In this document: positions 7,780 to 15,107 of the stretch, in pieces
Layout: every line of letters starts with the position of its first letter
How positions within the stretch are numbered: position 1 is the first letter of the stretch
NCBI GenBank assembly: GCA_043782425.1
Contig: JAYWAM010000171.1
Coordinates: 1 to 38,435, forward strand
Origin: JAYWAM01 sp043782425
GTDB lineage: Bacteria > Pseudomonadota > Gammaproteobacteria > Burkholderiales > Usitatibacteraceae
DNA: 38,435 bases
Direction of reading: 5' to 3'
Position numbers and translations under genes: made by a program
Notes under the pieces: generated by a model
The model's database searches: none
What the model was told of the DNA's origin: nothing
What the model saw: only the letters and a program-made list of their open reading frames with translations

Positions 7780-8664
7780 GTGGACTTTTTCACCCAACTC
7801 AGCCATGCGCCGCTCCTGTTCATCGGGACGGTTATCGTGGTTGGCCTATGTGTTGGCAGTTTTCTCAATGTCGTTATTTTTCGCTTCCCGAAAATGCTCG
7901 AGAGGGAATGGAAAACCCAATGCCAGGAATACCTCGGCGATACGGCTCCTGGCAACGCGCAAACAAGCGAAAAACAGCCGACCTACAATCTAGTCGTGCC
8001 TCGATCGGCTTGTCCCTCCTGCGGTCATAAGATCACCGCGCTGGAAAATATTCCGCTGCTCAGTTATGCATTTCTGAAAGGGCGCTGCGCGGCTTGCAAA
8101 GCGCCTATCAGCATGCGTTATCCGCTCATAGAGGCGATTTGCGCTGTGCTGTCGGGTTATATCGCCTGGCGTTTTGGTTTTACGCTGGCGACCGCGTTTG
8201 CGCTGCTATTTTGCTGGGCGCTGATTGCCCTCACGTTCATCGACGCCGACACGCAATTATTACCCGATGACATCACCTTTCCCCTATTGTGGATAGGACT
8301 GCTGGCGAATCTGGGCGGCACGTTTGTTGATTTGCGCTCTGCGGTTATCGGTGCGGTACTGGGCTATCTGGTGCTGTGGATGGTTTATTGGTCGTTCAAG
8401 ATTTTGACCAGCAAGGAAGGCATGGGCTACGGTGATTTCAAACTCCTTTCTGCTCTGGGGGCGTGGCTCGGTTGGCAGATGCTTCCCCTCATTGTGCTTG
8501 TGTCTGCTGCGGTTGGCGCCATTGTGGGGATCGTCGGGATTATCGTTGCCGGACGTGAAAAGGGCGCGCGCATTCCCTTTGGTCCGTATTTGGCGGTGGC
8601 TGGCTTGGTCGCGTTACTTTGGGGACGCAGTATTAACGAGTGGTATCTTGGTTTTCCCAAGTGA
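7780..8664 (+). CDS. pilD: Prepilin peptidase / N-methyltransferase PilD
   Basis: PilD cleaves the leader peptide of type IV prepilins and methylates the new N-terminus, in the inner membrane. The 294-residue protein shows the family N-terminus (GLCVGSFLNVVIFRFPKMLE), the cytosolic zinc loop with two CxxC pairs (CPSCGH and CAACKAP), and both catalytic aspartate sites of the A24 peptidases (DADTQLLPDD and GMGYGDFKLL). Several membrane spans follow. The GTG at 7780 lacks its own ribosome site. The good AGGAG upstream serves an ATG at 7765 that is stopped in frame right before this GTG, so the start is unusual. It is the third gene of pilBCD and leads into coaE. Confidence 0.97.
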   Translation: MDFFTQLSHAPLLFIGTVIVVGLCVGSFLNVVIFRFPKMLEREWKTQCQEYLGDTAPGNAQTSEKQPTYNLVVPRSACPSCGHKITALENIPLLSYAFLKGRCAACKAPISMRYPLIEAICAVLSGYIAWRFGFTLATAFALLFCWALIALTFIDADTQLLPDDITFPLLWIGLLANLGGTFVDLRSAVIGAVLGYLVLWMVYWSFKILTSKEGMGYGDFKLLSALGAWLGWQMLPLIVLVSAAVGAIVGIVGIIVAGREKGARIPFGPYLAVAGLVALLWGRSINEWYLGFPK

Positions 8665-8688
8665 TGCGCCCGCAGGGAGGTGAGTGCG

Positions 8689-9309
8689 GTGACCATGTTG
8701 ATTGGTTTAACCGGGGGTGTGGGCTCGGGAAAAAGCACGGTGGCCGCCCTTTTTGAGCGCGCCGGAATAACGACCATAGATACCGATGCGATTGCGCAGC
8801 AGCTTACAGCGCCCGGCGGTAGCGCGCTTGCCGCTATCGCGCGCCAATTTGGCAGCGACTTCATTAGCGACAAGGAAGGCCTTAAGCGCGCCAAAATGCG
8901 CGAGCAGGTATTTGCCGATGCGGCGGCACGCACCGCGCTGGAAGCCATATTGCATCCCTTGATTCAGGCCCAGGTTGAGCTGGCGCTCCCAGGAATTCGC
9001 AGCCCCTATGGAATGATTGTTGTGCCTTTACTGTTCGAATCTATGTCTTATCGGCGCATTGTAAAGCGCGCTCTGGTCGTCGATTGCAGCGTTGCAACGC
9101 AAATCGCCAGGATAACCAAGCGACCGGGGCTGACACGTACGCTCGCCGAAGCGATTGTTGCAGCACAGATTCCGCGCCGCATACGCCTGCAACTTGCCGA
9201 TGACCTGATCTGTAATGAAAATGACTTGGCAGGGCTGGATGCCGTTGTGCACTCTTTGCACCAGCTTTATATCGCTGAAGCGCAATGCGAATTTCAACAG
9301 CGCTCGTAG
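8689..9309 (+). CDS. coaE: Dephospho-CoA kinase
   Basis: CoaE phosphorylates dephospho-CoA with ATP, the last step of coenzyme A synthesis. The sequence shows the P-loop LTGGVGSGKST at the N-terminus, the TIDTDAIAQQLTAPGG substrate region, HPLIQAQVE, and the PLLFES motif typical of the family. Three starts are possible (GTG 8680, GTG 8689, ATG 8695). The strong site GGAGGTGA at 8676-8683 overlaps the first, so 8689 or 8695 is more likely; from 8689 the protein has 206 residues. Placement between pilD and zapD is the standard proteobacterial pilBCD-coaE-zapD-yacG arrangement. Confidence 0.97.
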   Translation: MTMLIGLTGGVGSGKSTVAALFERAGITTIDTDAIAQQLTAPGGSALAAIARQFGSDFISDKEGLKRAKMREQVFADAAARTALEAILHPLIQAQVELALPGIRSPYGMIVVPLLFESMSYRRIVKRALVVDCSVATQIARITKRPGLTRTLAEAIVAAQIPRRIRLQLADDLICNENDLAGLDAVVHSLHQLYIAEAQCEFQQRS

Positions 9310-9372
9310 AGCGAAAAATTGTAATATTGCGCGCGATGGCGCAGAATTCGGCCTAGCCGACTACCTACTGCC

Positions 9373-10128
9373 GTGATCATCTACGAGTATCCCCTTAACG
9401 AACGTGTGCGAACCCTATTGAGGCTCGAAGATCTGTTCGACCGCGCGCATTTCTTCATCGAGCAAGATTCCCCTCACGACCATCAGGCGGCGCTGAGCGG
9501 CATATTCGAAATACTCGAAGTCGCCACGCGCGGCGATTTAAAGTCCGATCTGCTACAGGAACTTGACAGGCAACGCGCCTTTCTCGAGGCCTTGCGCGAC
9601 AACCCCGCCATATCCGAAGAAAAGTTGAACGAGGTGCTGAGCGAGATACAGGCGGTATTTGGCGCCCTGATAGCGACATCGGGGAAAACTGGGCACCACT
9701 TGCGTGAAAACGAGTGGCTCATGTCTATCAAGCAGCGCAGCGCTATTCCTGGGGGCGTGTGTGAGTTTGATGTTCCCTCGTTTCACCAGTGGCTGCATCG
9801 TGCTGCCGCTGAGCGCCGCGCAAATCTGAGTGAGTGGTTGGGACCCTTGACGCCGGTCTATGATGCCTTGCGCATAGTGCTGCGGGTTTTGCGCGAGAGC
9901 GGTAAGCCGATTTCGTTGATCGCATATCAAGGGATCTTTCAGCAGGCGCCTGCAGAACGGGTGGCGCAGATGTTGCGGCTCGTGTTGCACGCCGATCTGC
10001 CATGTGTACCGGAGATCAGCGCAAATAAATATGCGTTAAACATCCGCTACATTCTGCCCGGAAGTGTGCAGCGTACCAAGCTATACGAGCACGATGTGGA
10101 ATTCGAGCTTGTGTTTTGTAATCTCTGA
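9373..10128 (+). CDS. zapD: Cell division protein ZapD
   Basis: ZapD (YacF) binds FtsZ and bundles its filaments at the division ring. The 251-residue protein begins with the family signature, IIYEYPLNERVRTLLRLEDL followed by a run of acidic and aromatic residues. It is mostly helical at first and then beta-rich, with no membrane segment or signal. The GTG start at 9373 gives the standard N-terminus. It lies between coaE and yacG, with yacG starting 2 bases after its stop; that gene pairing is itself strong support. Confidence 0.97.
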   Translation: MIIYEYPLNERVRTLLRLEDLFDRAHFFIEQDSPHDHQAALSGIFEILEVATRGDLKSDLLQELDRQRAFLEALRDNPAISEEKLNEVLSEIQAVFGALIATSGKTGHHLRENEWLMSIKQRSAIPGGVCEFDVPSFHQWLHRAAAERRANLSEWLGPLTPVYDALRIVLRVLRESGKPISLIAYQGIFQQAPAERVAQMLRLVLHADLPCVPEISANKYALNIRYILPGSVQRTKLYEHDVEFELVFCNL

Positions 10129-10130
10129 CT

Positions 10131-10340
10131 ATGGTGACGCCACGCAAGGTTGCTTGCCCGCAATGTGGATCTGCTGCGGAATATTCTCCCAGCAATCCAT
10201 TTCGGCCGTTTTGCTGTGAGCGCTGCAAGCTCATCGACATGGGTGCGTGGGCGTCCGGGCAATACCGCATCGCGTCTTCCGAGTCCGATGAAGCGCAAGA
10301 TCCGAACCTGGAACAACCTCCCGCTGCCCATTCAGAGTAA
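10131..10340 (+). CDS. yacG: DNA gyrase inhibitor YacG (zinc-binding)
   Basis: YacG is a small zinc-ribbon protein that binds GyrB and inhibits DNA gyrase. The 69-residue sequence shows the four zinc-binding cysteines as CPQCG and CCERCKLIDMGAW, followed by the family's GxW-containing segment and an acidic tail. Its ATG at 10131 comes 2 bases after the zapD stop, so it is translated with zapD. The gene closes the pilBCD-coaE-zapD-yacG run; the following 226 bases up to coxB hold a probable promoter and a palindrome but no gene that I can see. Confidence 0.96.
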   Translation: MVTPRKVACPQCGSAAEYSPSNPFRPFCCERCKLIDMGAWASGQYRIASSESDEAQDPNLEQPPAAHSE

Positions 10341-10412
10341 CGTGACGATTTAATTTTATCTTTTTGCTTCAGGGCATTAAGCTATTTGACTGCAATTTTT
10401 CTCGCTGTCTTC

Positions 10413-10442
10413 TTGCAACCAGTGTGCCGGTTGCGCTAAACT
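10413..10442 (+). promoter_or_regulatory. Candidate promoter for the coxB operon
   Basis: TTGCAA at 10413-10418 and TAAACT at 10437-10442 are separated by 18 bases and resemble sigma-70 -35 and -10 boxes. They lie in the gene-free stretch between yacG and coxB, about 125 bases before the coxB start. Match quality is moderate only. Confidence 0.3.
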
Positions 10443-10507
10443 TGCGCGTTTTTCAGCAAAAGCTGACAACTAGGCTGTGGCTTCCTTGGAAAAAAGGCGA
10501 GCCGTGT

Positions 10508-10528
10508 GCGTAAAAGGCCTATTTACGC
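10508..10528 (+). promoter_or_regulatory. Inverted repeat in the coxB leader
   Basis: The arms GCGTAAA (10508-10514) and TTTACGC (10522-10528) are perfectly complementary around AGGCCTA. The whole forms a near-palindrome about 40 bases before the coxB ATG. It could be a regulator's operator or an RNA hairpin in the leader. No run of T follows, so a terminator is unlikely. Confidence 0.4.
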
Positions 10529-10566
10529 CAAAACGACCAAGAATTTTGAAAACAAGTGAGAACACG

Positions 10567-11400
10567 ATGCACAGAATGATCCCAAAAGCCATGCAATGCT
10601 TGGCGGCTATGCTTGCGGTTGGCCCAGCAATGGCGAGCTATGATGTCAATATTCCCCCGTCGGCCACACCTATCGCCGGGCAAATTTATAATTTGCATCT
10701 CGGAATCATCATTGTCTGTATTGTCATTTTTATAGTGGTATTTAGCGCCATGTTTTATTCGGTGTTGAAATTCCGCAAATCCAAGGGCGCAATAGCAGAC
10801 GTTAATTTTCATGAGAGTACTCTGATTGAAATCATCTGGACCGTTATTCCGTTCGTGATTCTGATCGGCATGGCGATACCGGCAACGAAAACCGTGCTGG
10901 AAATGAAGGACTCCTCCAATCCCGATCTCACCATCAAAGTGACGGGCTACCAGTGGGGCTGGCAATACGAGTACCAGCAGGACGGCGTGGTGTTTTACAG
11001 CAATCTGGCGACGCCATGGAGTCAGATAGGCCAGCCCGGAACACCGGCCAGTGTGAAGAAAGGTGAAAATTACCTTTTCGAAGTCGACAACCCCATGGTT
11101 GTCCCGGTGGGCAAGAAGATTCGCCTCCTGATCACTTCCAACGATGTCATTCATGGCTGGTACGTTCCGTCGCTTGGCGTCAATCAATATGCCATTCCGG
11201 GTTTTATCAAGGACGCTTGGATAAAGATCGATAAGGCCGACAAATATCACGGGCAATGCAGCCAGATTTGCGGCAAGCTGCATGGTTATATGCCTATCAC
11301 GGTTGTTGCAAAGAATGATGCTGACTACGCGGCTTGGGTCCAGGAAGCCAAGACAAAGTTTGCCCTGCCCAGCGCGCAAGTTAGCAACCCAAAACCATGA
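10567..11400 (+). CDS. coxB: Cytochrome c oxidase subunit II
   Basis: Subunit II of an aa3-type oxidase carries the CuA centre that takes electrons from cytochrome c, on the periplasmic face. From ATG 10567 the protein has 277 residues with a signal peptide (cut after AVGPAMA), two membrane helices (near GIIIVCIVIFIVVF and IWTVIPFVILIGMAIPA), then the cupredoxin domain. CuA ligands are visible: the His in DVIHGWYVPSLG, and Cys, Cys, His and Met in GQCSQICGKLHGYMP. The usual CxExC is CSQIC here; in known structures that position binds copper through its backbone, so function need not be lost. No haem c domain is attached. A longer frame from 10477 lacks a signal-like start, so I reject it. Confidence 0.97.
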   Translation: MHRMIPKAMQCLAAMLAVGPAMASYDVNIPPSATPIAGQIYNLHLGIIIVCIVIFIVVFSAMFYSVLKFRKSKGAIADVNFHESTLIEIIWTVIPFVILIGMAIPATKTVLEMKDSSNPDLTIKVTGYQWGWQYEYQQDGVVFYSNLATPWSQIGQPGTPASVKKGENYLFEVDNPMVVPVGKKIRLLITSNDVIHGWYVPSLGVNQYAIPGFIKDAWIKIDKADKYHGQCSQICGKLHGYMPITVVAKNDADYAAWVQEAKTKFALPSAQVSNPKP

Positions 11401-11431
11401 ACCCGAGCGAATCGACCATCCGGAGCAGAAC

Positions 11432-13027
11432 ATGAGCGTCTCTACCATTGCGGGCCTTGCCCACGATCACGATCATAGCCACGATCACCGTCCTCACGGC
11501 ATAACACGTTGGCTGTTTACCACCAACCACAAGGACATCGGCACGATGTACCTATGGTTTGCCATGCTGATGTTTTTTGTGGGCGGCGCCATGGCGCTGG
11601 TTATTCGCCTTGAGCTTTTCGAGCCGGGCCTGCAGTGGGTGCAGCCGGAAGTATTTAATTCACTGACCACTGTGCATGCATTGGTGATGATCTTTGGCGC
11701 AGTTATGCCGGCATTTGTGGGCTTTGCCAACTGGCTGATCCCCATGCAGATCGGCGCGGCTGACATGGCGTTCCCGCGCATGAACAACTGGAGTTTCTGG
11801 TTGCTGATTCCCCCGGCGCTGCTTTTGATGGCGTCATTTTTTGTTCCCGGCGGCGCCGCGGCAAGCGGCTGGACGCTTTATCCGCCACTGGTGACACAGG
11901 GTGGCATTTCGGTCGACATGACGATTCTGGCCATACACATTTTGGGTGCGTCGTCTATTATGGGATCGATTAACATCATCACCACCATCCTCAATCTGCG
12001 CGCGCCCGGAATGACGCTGATGAAGATGCCGATGTTTACCTGGACTTGGCTGATTACCGCCTACCTGATAATCGCCGTCATGCCGGTGCTTGCCGGCGCG
12101 GTGACGATGTTGCTGACCGACAGACACTTTGGCACCAGCTTCTTTAATGCGGCGGGCGGCGGCGACCCCACCATGTTCATGCATATTTTCTGGTTCTTCG
12201 GGCATCCAGAGGTCTATATTTTGATTTTGCCGGCCTTCGGAATTATGTCGCAGATCATCCCCACTTTTGCGCGCAAGCCGCTGTTTGGCTACGCGTCTAT
12301 GGTTTACGCAACGGCATCGATCGCCATCCTGTCGTTCATCGTATGGGGCCATCACATGTTTACCGTGGGCATGCCTTCAGCAGGGCAGTTGTTTTTCATG
12401 TACGCCACCATGTTGATTGCAGTGCCTACGGGCGTCAAAGTGTTTAACTGGATCGCTACCATGTGGCGTGGTTCCATGACCTTCGAGACGCCGATGTTGT
12501 TCGCCATCGGCTTTGTGTTTCTGTTCACGATGGGGGGGTTTTCCGGCCTCGTGCTTGCTATCGTTCCGGTGGATATTACATTGCACAATACCTACTACGT
12601 TGTCGCGCATTTCCACTATGTATTGTTCCCCGGCGCGATTTTTGGCCTCATGGCGGGCACCTACTTCTGGTTGCCAAAATGGACTGGCAAGATGTACAAC
12701 GAAACCTTGGGTAAGTGGCATTTCTGGCTTTCCGCCATTGCTTTCAACATCACTTTCTTCCCGCAGCATTTCCTGGGACTGGCAGGCATGCCGCGACGCA
12801 TTCCTGACTACGCCCTGCAATACGCGGAGTGGAACGCAATTTCTTCCATTGGCGCTTTCATACTAGGGTTCAGTCAATTGCTGTTCCTGTATAACGTCGT
12901 ACAGTGCATACGTTCCGGCCAGCCGGCCGCGCAAAAGCCCTGGGAGGGAGCAGACTCCCTCGAGTGGACACATTTGCCGACGCCAGTGCCCTACCACACG
13001 TTTGAAACAGCGCCGGTCATTAAATAG
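11432..13027 (+). CDS. coxA: Cytochrome c oxidase subunit I
   Basis: CoxA is the catalytic subunit of aa3 oxidase: it holds haem a and the haem a3-CuB centre and pumps protons while reducing oxygen to water. The 531-residue, 12-helix protein shows the canonical WLFTTNHKDIGTMYL start, the haem a His in LTTVHALVMIFGAVMP, and the CuB His/Tyr site in WFFGHPEVYILILPAFG. It also has the second CuB His pair in VWGHHMFTVG and the haem a3/a ligands in YYVVAHFHYVLFPG. The first residues are rich in His and Asp (AHDHDHSHDHRPH), a trait I recall from betaproteobacterial CoxA. ATG 11432 follows CGGAG. It lies 31 bases after coxB. Confidence 0.98.
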   Translation: MSVSTIAGLAHDHDHSHDHRPHGITRWLFTTNHKDIGTMYLWFAMLMFFVGGAMALVIRLELFEPGLQWVQPEVFNSLTTVHALVMIFGAVMPAFVGFANWLIPMQIGAADMAFPRMNNWSFWLLIPPALLLMASFFVPGGAAASGWTLYPPLVTQGGISVDMTILAIHILGASSIMGSINIITTILNLRAPGMTLMKMPMFTWTWLITAYLIIAVMPVLAGAVTMLLTDRHFGTSFFNAAGGGDPTMFMHIFWFFGHPEVYILILPAFGIMSQIIPTFARKPLFGYASMVYATASIAILSFIVWGHHMFTVGMPSAGQLFFMYATMLIAVPTGVKVFNWIATMWRGSMTFETPMLFAIGFVFLFTMGGFSGLVLAIVPVDITLHNTYYVVAHFHYVLFPGAIFGLMAGTYFWLPKWTGKMYNETLGKWHFWLSAIAFNITFFPQHFLGLAGMPRRIPDYALQYAEWNAISSIGAFILGFSQLLFLYNVVQCIRSGQPAAQKPWEGADSLEWTHLPTPVPYHTFETAPVIK

Positions 13028-13035
13028 CAGCGGCA

Positions 13036-13146
13036 ATGGGCGACGGGGACCAAAATAGGAGACGCGGCGGCAAGTTCTGGACTGCTACGCTTCTTGTTTT
13101 GTTTGTTGTTGTGGTATTTGGATACACCCTATTGAGCCGAATGTGA
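13036..13146 (+). CDS. 36-residue single-span membrane peptide (probable oxidase small assembly protein)
   Basis: This small frame starts at ATG 13036, 8 bases after the coxA stop, and ends in TGA at 13144-13146. It overlaps the GTG start of ctaG at 13143, so it is likely translationally coupled to it. It encodes 36 residues: a polar, arginine-rich head (GDGDQNRRRGKFW), then one hydrophobic segment (ATLLVLFVVVVFGYTLL) ending SRM. Betaproteobacterial oxidase clusters often have a short one-span protein at exactly this place, annotated as a cytochrome oxidase small assembly protein. I assign it by position and topology, not by a recognised motif. It is short enough to be missed by gene finders. 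Confidence 0.72.
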   Translation: MGDGDQNRRRGGKFWTATLLVLFVVVVFGYTLLSRM

Positions 13147-13679
13147 ATAGCGTAATTGAGCGGGAAAACCGGCAACTCGGTCTTAAGCTGGCGTTAATTG
13201 TGCCGGTGATGCTGGCGTTTTGCGCGTTGATGGTGCCTCTCTACCGAGTTATTTGCGAGCAGCTTGGCATTACTCAGTCGCGTGCTATTGTAGTTGCACA
13301 AAACACGCAAGTGGATCTAGCGCGCTGGGTGACCGTAGAATTTATTGCCAACCGTAATCAGAATTTTGGTTGGAATTTTGAGCCGCTTGAACGCAGTGTC
13401 AGGGTGCATCCGGGTGAGTTGACGACAATCAAATACAGGGTTGTTAATACTTACCCAACCGCAACGACTGGAAGAGCAGTTCCAAGTTACAGTCCCGTTG
13501 AGGCGGGCAGGCATTTTCAGAAGCTGGAATGCTTTTGTTTCTCGGACCAGACCTTGGCGCCTGGAGAAGTGCGTGAAATGCCAGTGGTGTTTCGGGTAGA
13601 AACAGAACTGGACAAGGAGATTGAAACCATCTCCCTTTCGTATACTTTTTTTGATGTAACAGGCAAGGCGCGGTCCTGA
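13143..13679 (+). CDS. ctaG: Cytochrome c oxidase copper chaperone CtaG (Cox11)
   Basis: CtaG/Cox11 delivers copper to the CuB site of subunit I. The 178-residue protein has one N-terminal membrane anchor (LKLALIVPVMLAFCALMVPLY), then a periplasmic immunoglobulin-like domain. The family's copper-binding CxC motif is present in KLECFCFSDQTLAPGE, and PVVFRVE follows as expected. The GTG at 13143 overlaps the stop of the small upstream gene (ATGTGA). It sits between coxA and the DUF2970/coxC genes, the usual order. Confidence 0.97.
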   Translation: MNSVIERENRQLGLKLALIVPVMLAFCALMVPLYRVICEQLGITQSRAIVVAQNTQVDLARWVTVEFIANRNQNFGWNFEPLERSVRVHPGELTTIKYRVVNTYPTATTGRAVPSYSPVEAGRHFQKLECFCFSDQTLAPGEVREMPVVFRVETELDKEIETISLSYTFFDVTGKARS

Positions 13680-13684
13680 GCGCG

Positions 13685-13861
13685 ATGATGAAAGCGATCA
13701 AAGCGGTACTGTGGAGTTTTTTGGGGATACGCAAGCATTCGGAATACGAAGCTGACCAGCAAAGGCTTACTCTAGTCCAAGTGGTTATTACGGGGCTTTT
13801 GTGTGCTCTGGCATTGGTAATCGCTTTGTTTGTCTTGGTGCGATTTATTGTCGCCAAATAA
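13685..13861 (+). CDS. DUF2970 family small membrane protein
   Basis: A 58-residue protein from ATG 13685 (a second ATG follows at 13688) to TAA at 13859-13861. It has an N-terminal amphipathic stretch, KAIKAVLWSFLGIRKHSEYE, a charged linker (ADQQRL), then one membrane segment from VQVVITGLLC to VLVRFIVAK. This pattern, AVLWSFxGIRK...LTxVQVxxxG, matches DUF2970 proteins, which sit between ctaG and coxC in many betaproteobacteria. The role is unknown; position suggests a part in oxidase assembly or stability. It starts 5 bases after ctaG and ends 34 bases before coxC. Confidence 0.85.
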   Translation: MMKAIKAVLWSFLGIRKHSEYEADQQRLTLVQVVITGLLCALALVIALFVLVRFIVAK

Positions 13862-13895
13862 TGGTTTTGGTTAATGTGAAAAGGGAGTTATCAAA

Positions 13896-14762
13896 GTGAG
13901 CGCTCAACCTGGCGGATATTATTTTGCCCCCCCATCGAAGTGGCCTGTCTTTGGCTCGACGGCGCTGTTTTTCATGGCGAGCGGTGGCGTCATGGCCATG
14001 AACAGTATCCAGCCCTATGGCTGGATTAGTCTGGCGCTGGGGTTTGGAATTCTGCTTTATATGTTGTTTGGCTGGTTCGGTCAGGTGATAGGCGAAAACG
14101 AACGCGGCATGTTCAATGGCCAAGTTGACGTATCGTTTCGCTGGAGCATGAGCTGGTTTATTTTTTCTGAGGTGATGTTTTTCGCGGCGTTTTTTGGCGC
14201 CCTGTTTTATGCGCGCATCTATTCCGTACCTTGGCTGGCTGATATAGATAACAGCCTTCTGTGGGAAGGCTATAAAGCGCATTGGCCGACGGCCGGCCCT
14301 TATCTTGACGCCAATCCGGCCTATCAATTTACGCCTATGGCGGCTTGGGGCTTGCCTGCGCTCAACACCTTCTTGCTACTAACCTCTGGGGTCACAGTGA
14401 CCTGGGCGCACCATGCCTTGCTAGCCAACAAACGCGCGCAGTTAATTGCGGGTCTTTTTGCAACTGTTCTTCTGGGGGTGACCTTCCTGGGTGTGCAAAT
14501 TTATGAATATTCTCATGCTTACACGCATATGAACCTCAAGCTTACTTCAGGTGTGTTTGGGTCAACATTTTTCATGCTGACCGGTTTCCATGGTTTTCAC
14601 GTAACCTTGGGCGCGATTATGCTTACAGTGATCCTGATACGCTCTATCAAAGGACATTTCACCAAGGAACACCACTTTGCTTTTGAGGCGGTCGCCTGGT
14701 ATTGGCATTTTGTCGATGTGGTTTGGCTAGGCCTGTTTATTTTTGTGTATTGGCTTGTCTAG
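13896..14762 (+). CDS. coxC: Cytochrome c oxidase subunit III
   Basis: Subunit III is a seven-helix membrane subunit that stabilises the oxidase core and has no metal centres. The 288-residue protein shows the family features: PPSKWPVFGSTALFF at the start, FIFSEVMFFAAFFGALFYARI, NTFLLLTSGVTVTWAHHAL, and the C-terminal FHGFHVTLGAIML and WYWHFVDVVWLGLFIFVYW. GTG 13896 follows AAGGGAG. It ends the coxBA-ctaG-coxC run, with a strong hairpin terminator just downstream. Confidence 0.98.
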   Translation: MSAQPGGYYFAPPSKWPVFGSTALFFMASGGVMAMNSIQPYGWISLALGFGILLYMLFGWFGQVIGENERGMFNGQVDVSFRWSMSWFIFSEVMFFAAFFGALFYARIYSVPWLADIDNSLLWEGYKAHWPTAGPYLDANPAYQFTPMAAWGLPALNTFLLLTSGVTVTWAHHALLANKRAQLIAGLFATVLLGVTFLGVQIYEYSHAYTHMNLKLTSGVFGSTFFMLTGFHGFHVTLGAIMLTVILIRSIKGHFTKEHHFAFEAVAWYWHFVDVVWLGLFIFVYWLV

Positions 14763-14780
14763 CGGATAGCCAGGAAAACA

Positions 14781-14805
14781 AAAAAGCCGCAAGTTGCGGC
14801 TTTTT
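14781..14805. terminator. Bidirectional rho-independent terminator after coxC
   Basis: AAAAAGCCGC and GCGGCTTTTT pair around an AAGTT loop, giving a GC stem flanked by A and T tracts on both strands. It lies between the convergent coxC and DUF2909 genes and should stop transcription from both sides. Confidence 0.9.
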
Positions 14806-14821
14806 GTTTATGGCCTTGAAC

Positions 14822-15013
14822 TTATTTTGCGGGAAAAAAGCCGAAGTAATAGGAAATCATCAGGAACAGAAACAAGCAGACGGAAAGCGCCACCCGCAGC
14901 GTGAGGGAGTTGACAACACGGTTTGAGTTCCCCTTGTCTTTATAGAGGAAGAACAGTCCGCTAAACAGGCTGACGACGACCGCCAGCAGCAAGATCACGA
15001 TGATAATTTTCAT
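14822..15013 (-). CDS. DUF2909 family twin-transmembrane protein
   Basis: A 63-residue protein with two hydrophobic segments, IIIVILLLAVVVSLFSGLFFLY and VALSVCLFLFLMISYYFGF, joined by a short polar loop (KDKGNSNRVVNSLT). This fits DUF2909 twin-membrane proteins, which lie between coxC and surf1 in many betaproteobacteria, usually on the opposite strand as here. Function is not known; linkage suggests oxidase biogenesis. The ATG at 15013 lies in the region shared with divergent surf1. Confidence 0.85.
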   Translation of the reverse strand: MKIIIVILLLAVVVSLFSGLFFLYKDKGNSNRVVNSLTLRVALSVCLFLFLMISYYFGFFPAK

Positions 15014-15107
15014 GGTAACTCAGAGAATCCACACGCCTAAGTGTAGTCAAAGTGTCATCTGATCGCAAACCTATTTCGCATTTTTATTGCGTCCCCCAAC
15101 TGTTTCC

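Noticed and set aside
11240..11290. CSQIC instead of CxExC in the CuA site of CoxB
   Set aside because: That residue binds copper through its backbone and all other ligands are present, so loss of function is not indicated.
10519..11448. Open frame of 309 codons on the minus strand
   Set aside because: It lies opposite coxB and the start of coxA and has no recognisable motif.
14702..14926. Open frame of 74 codons overlapping the coxC end and the terminator
   Set aside because: It runs through the hairpin and antisense to the DUF2909 gene and has no ribosome site.
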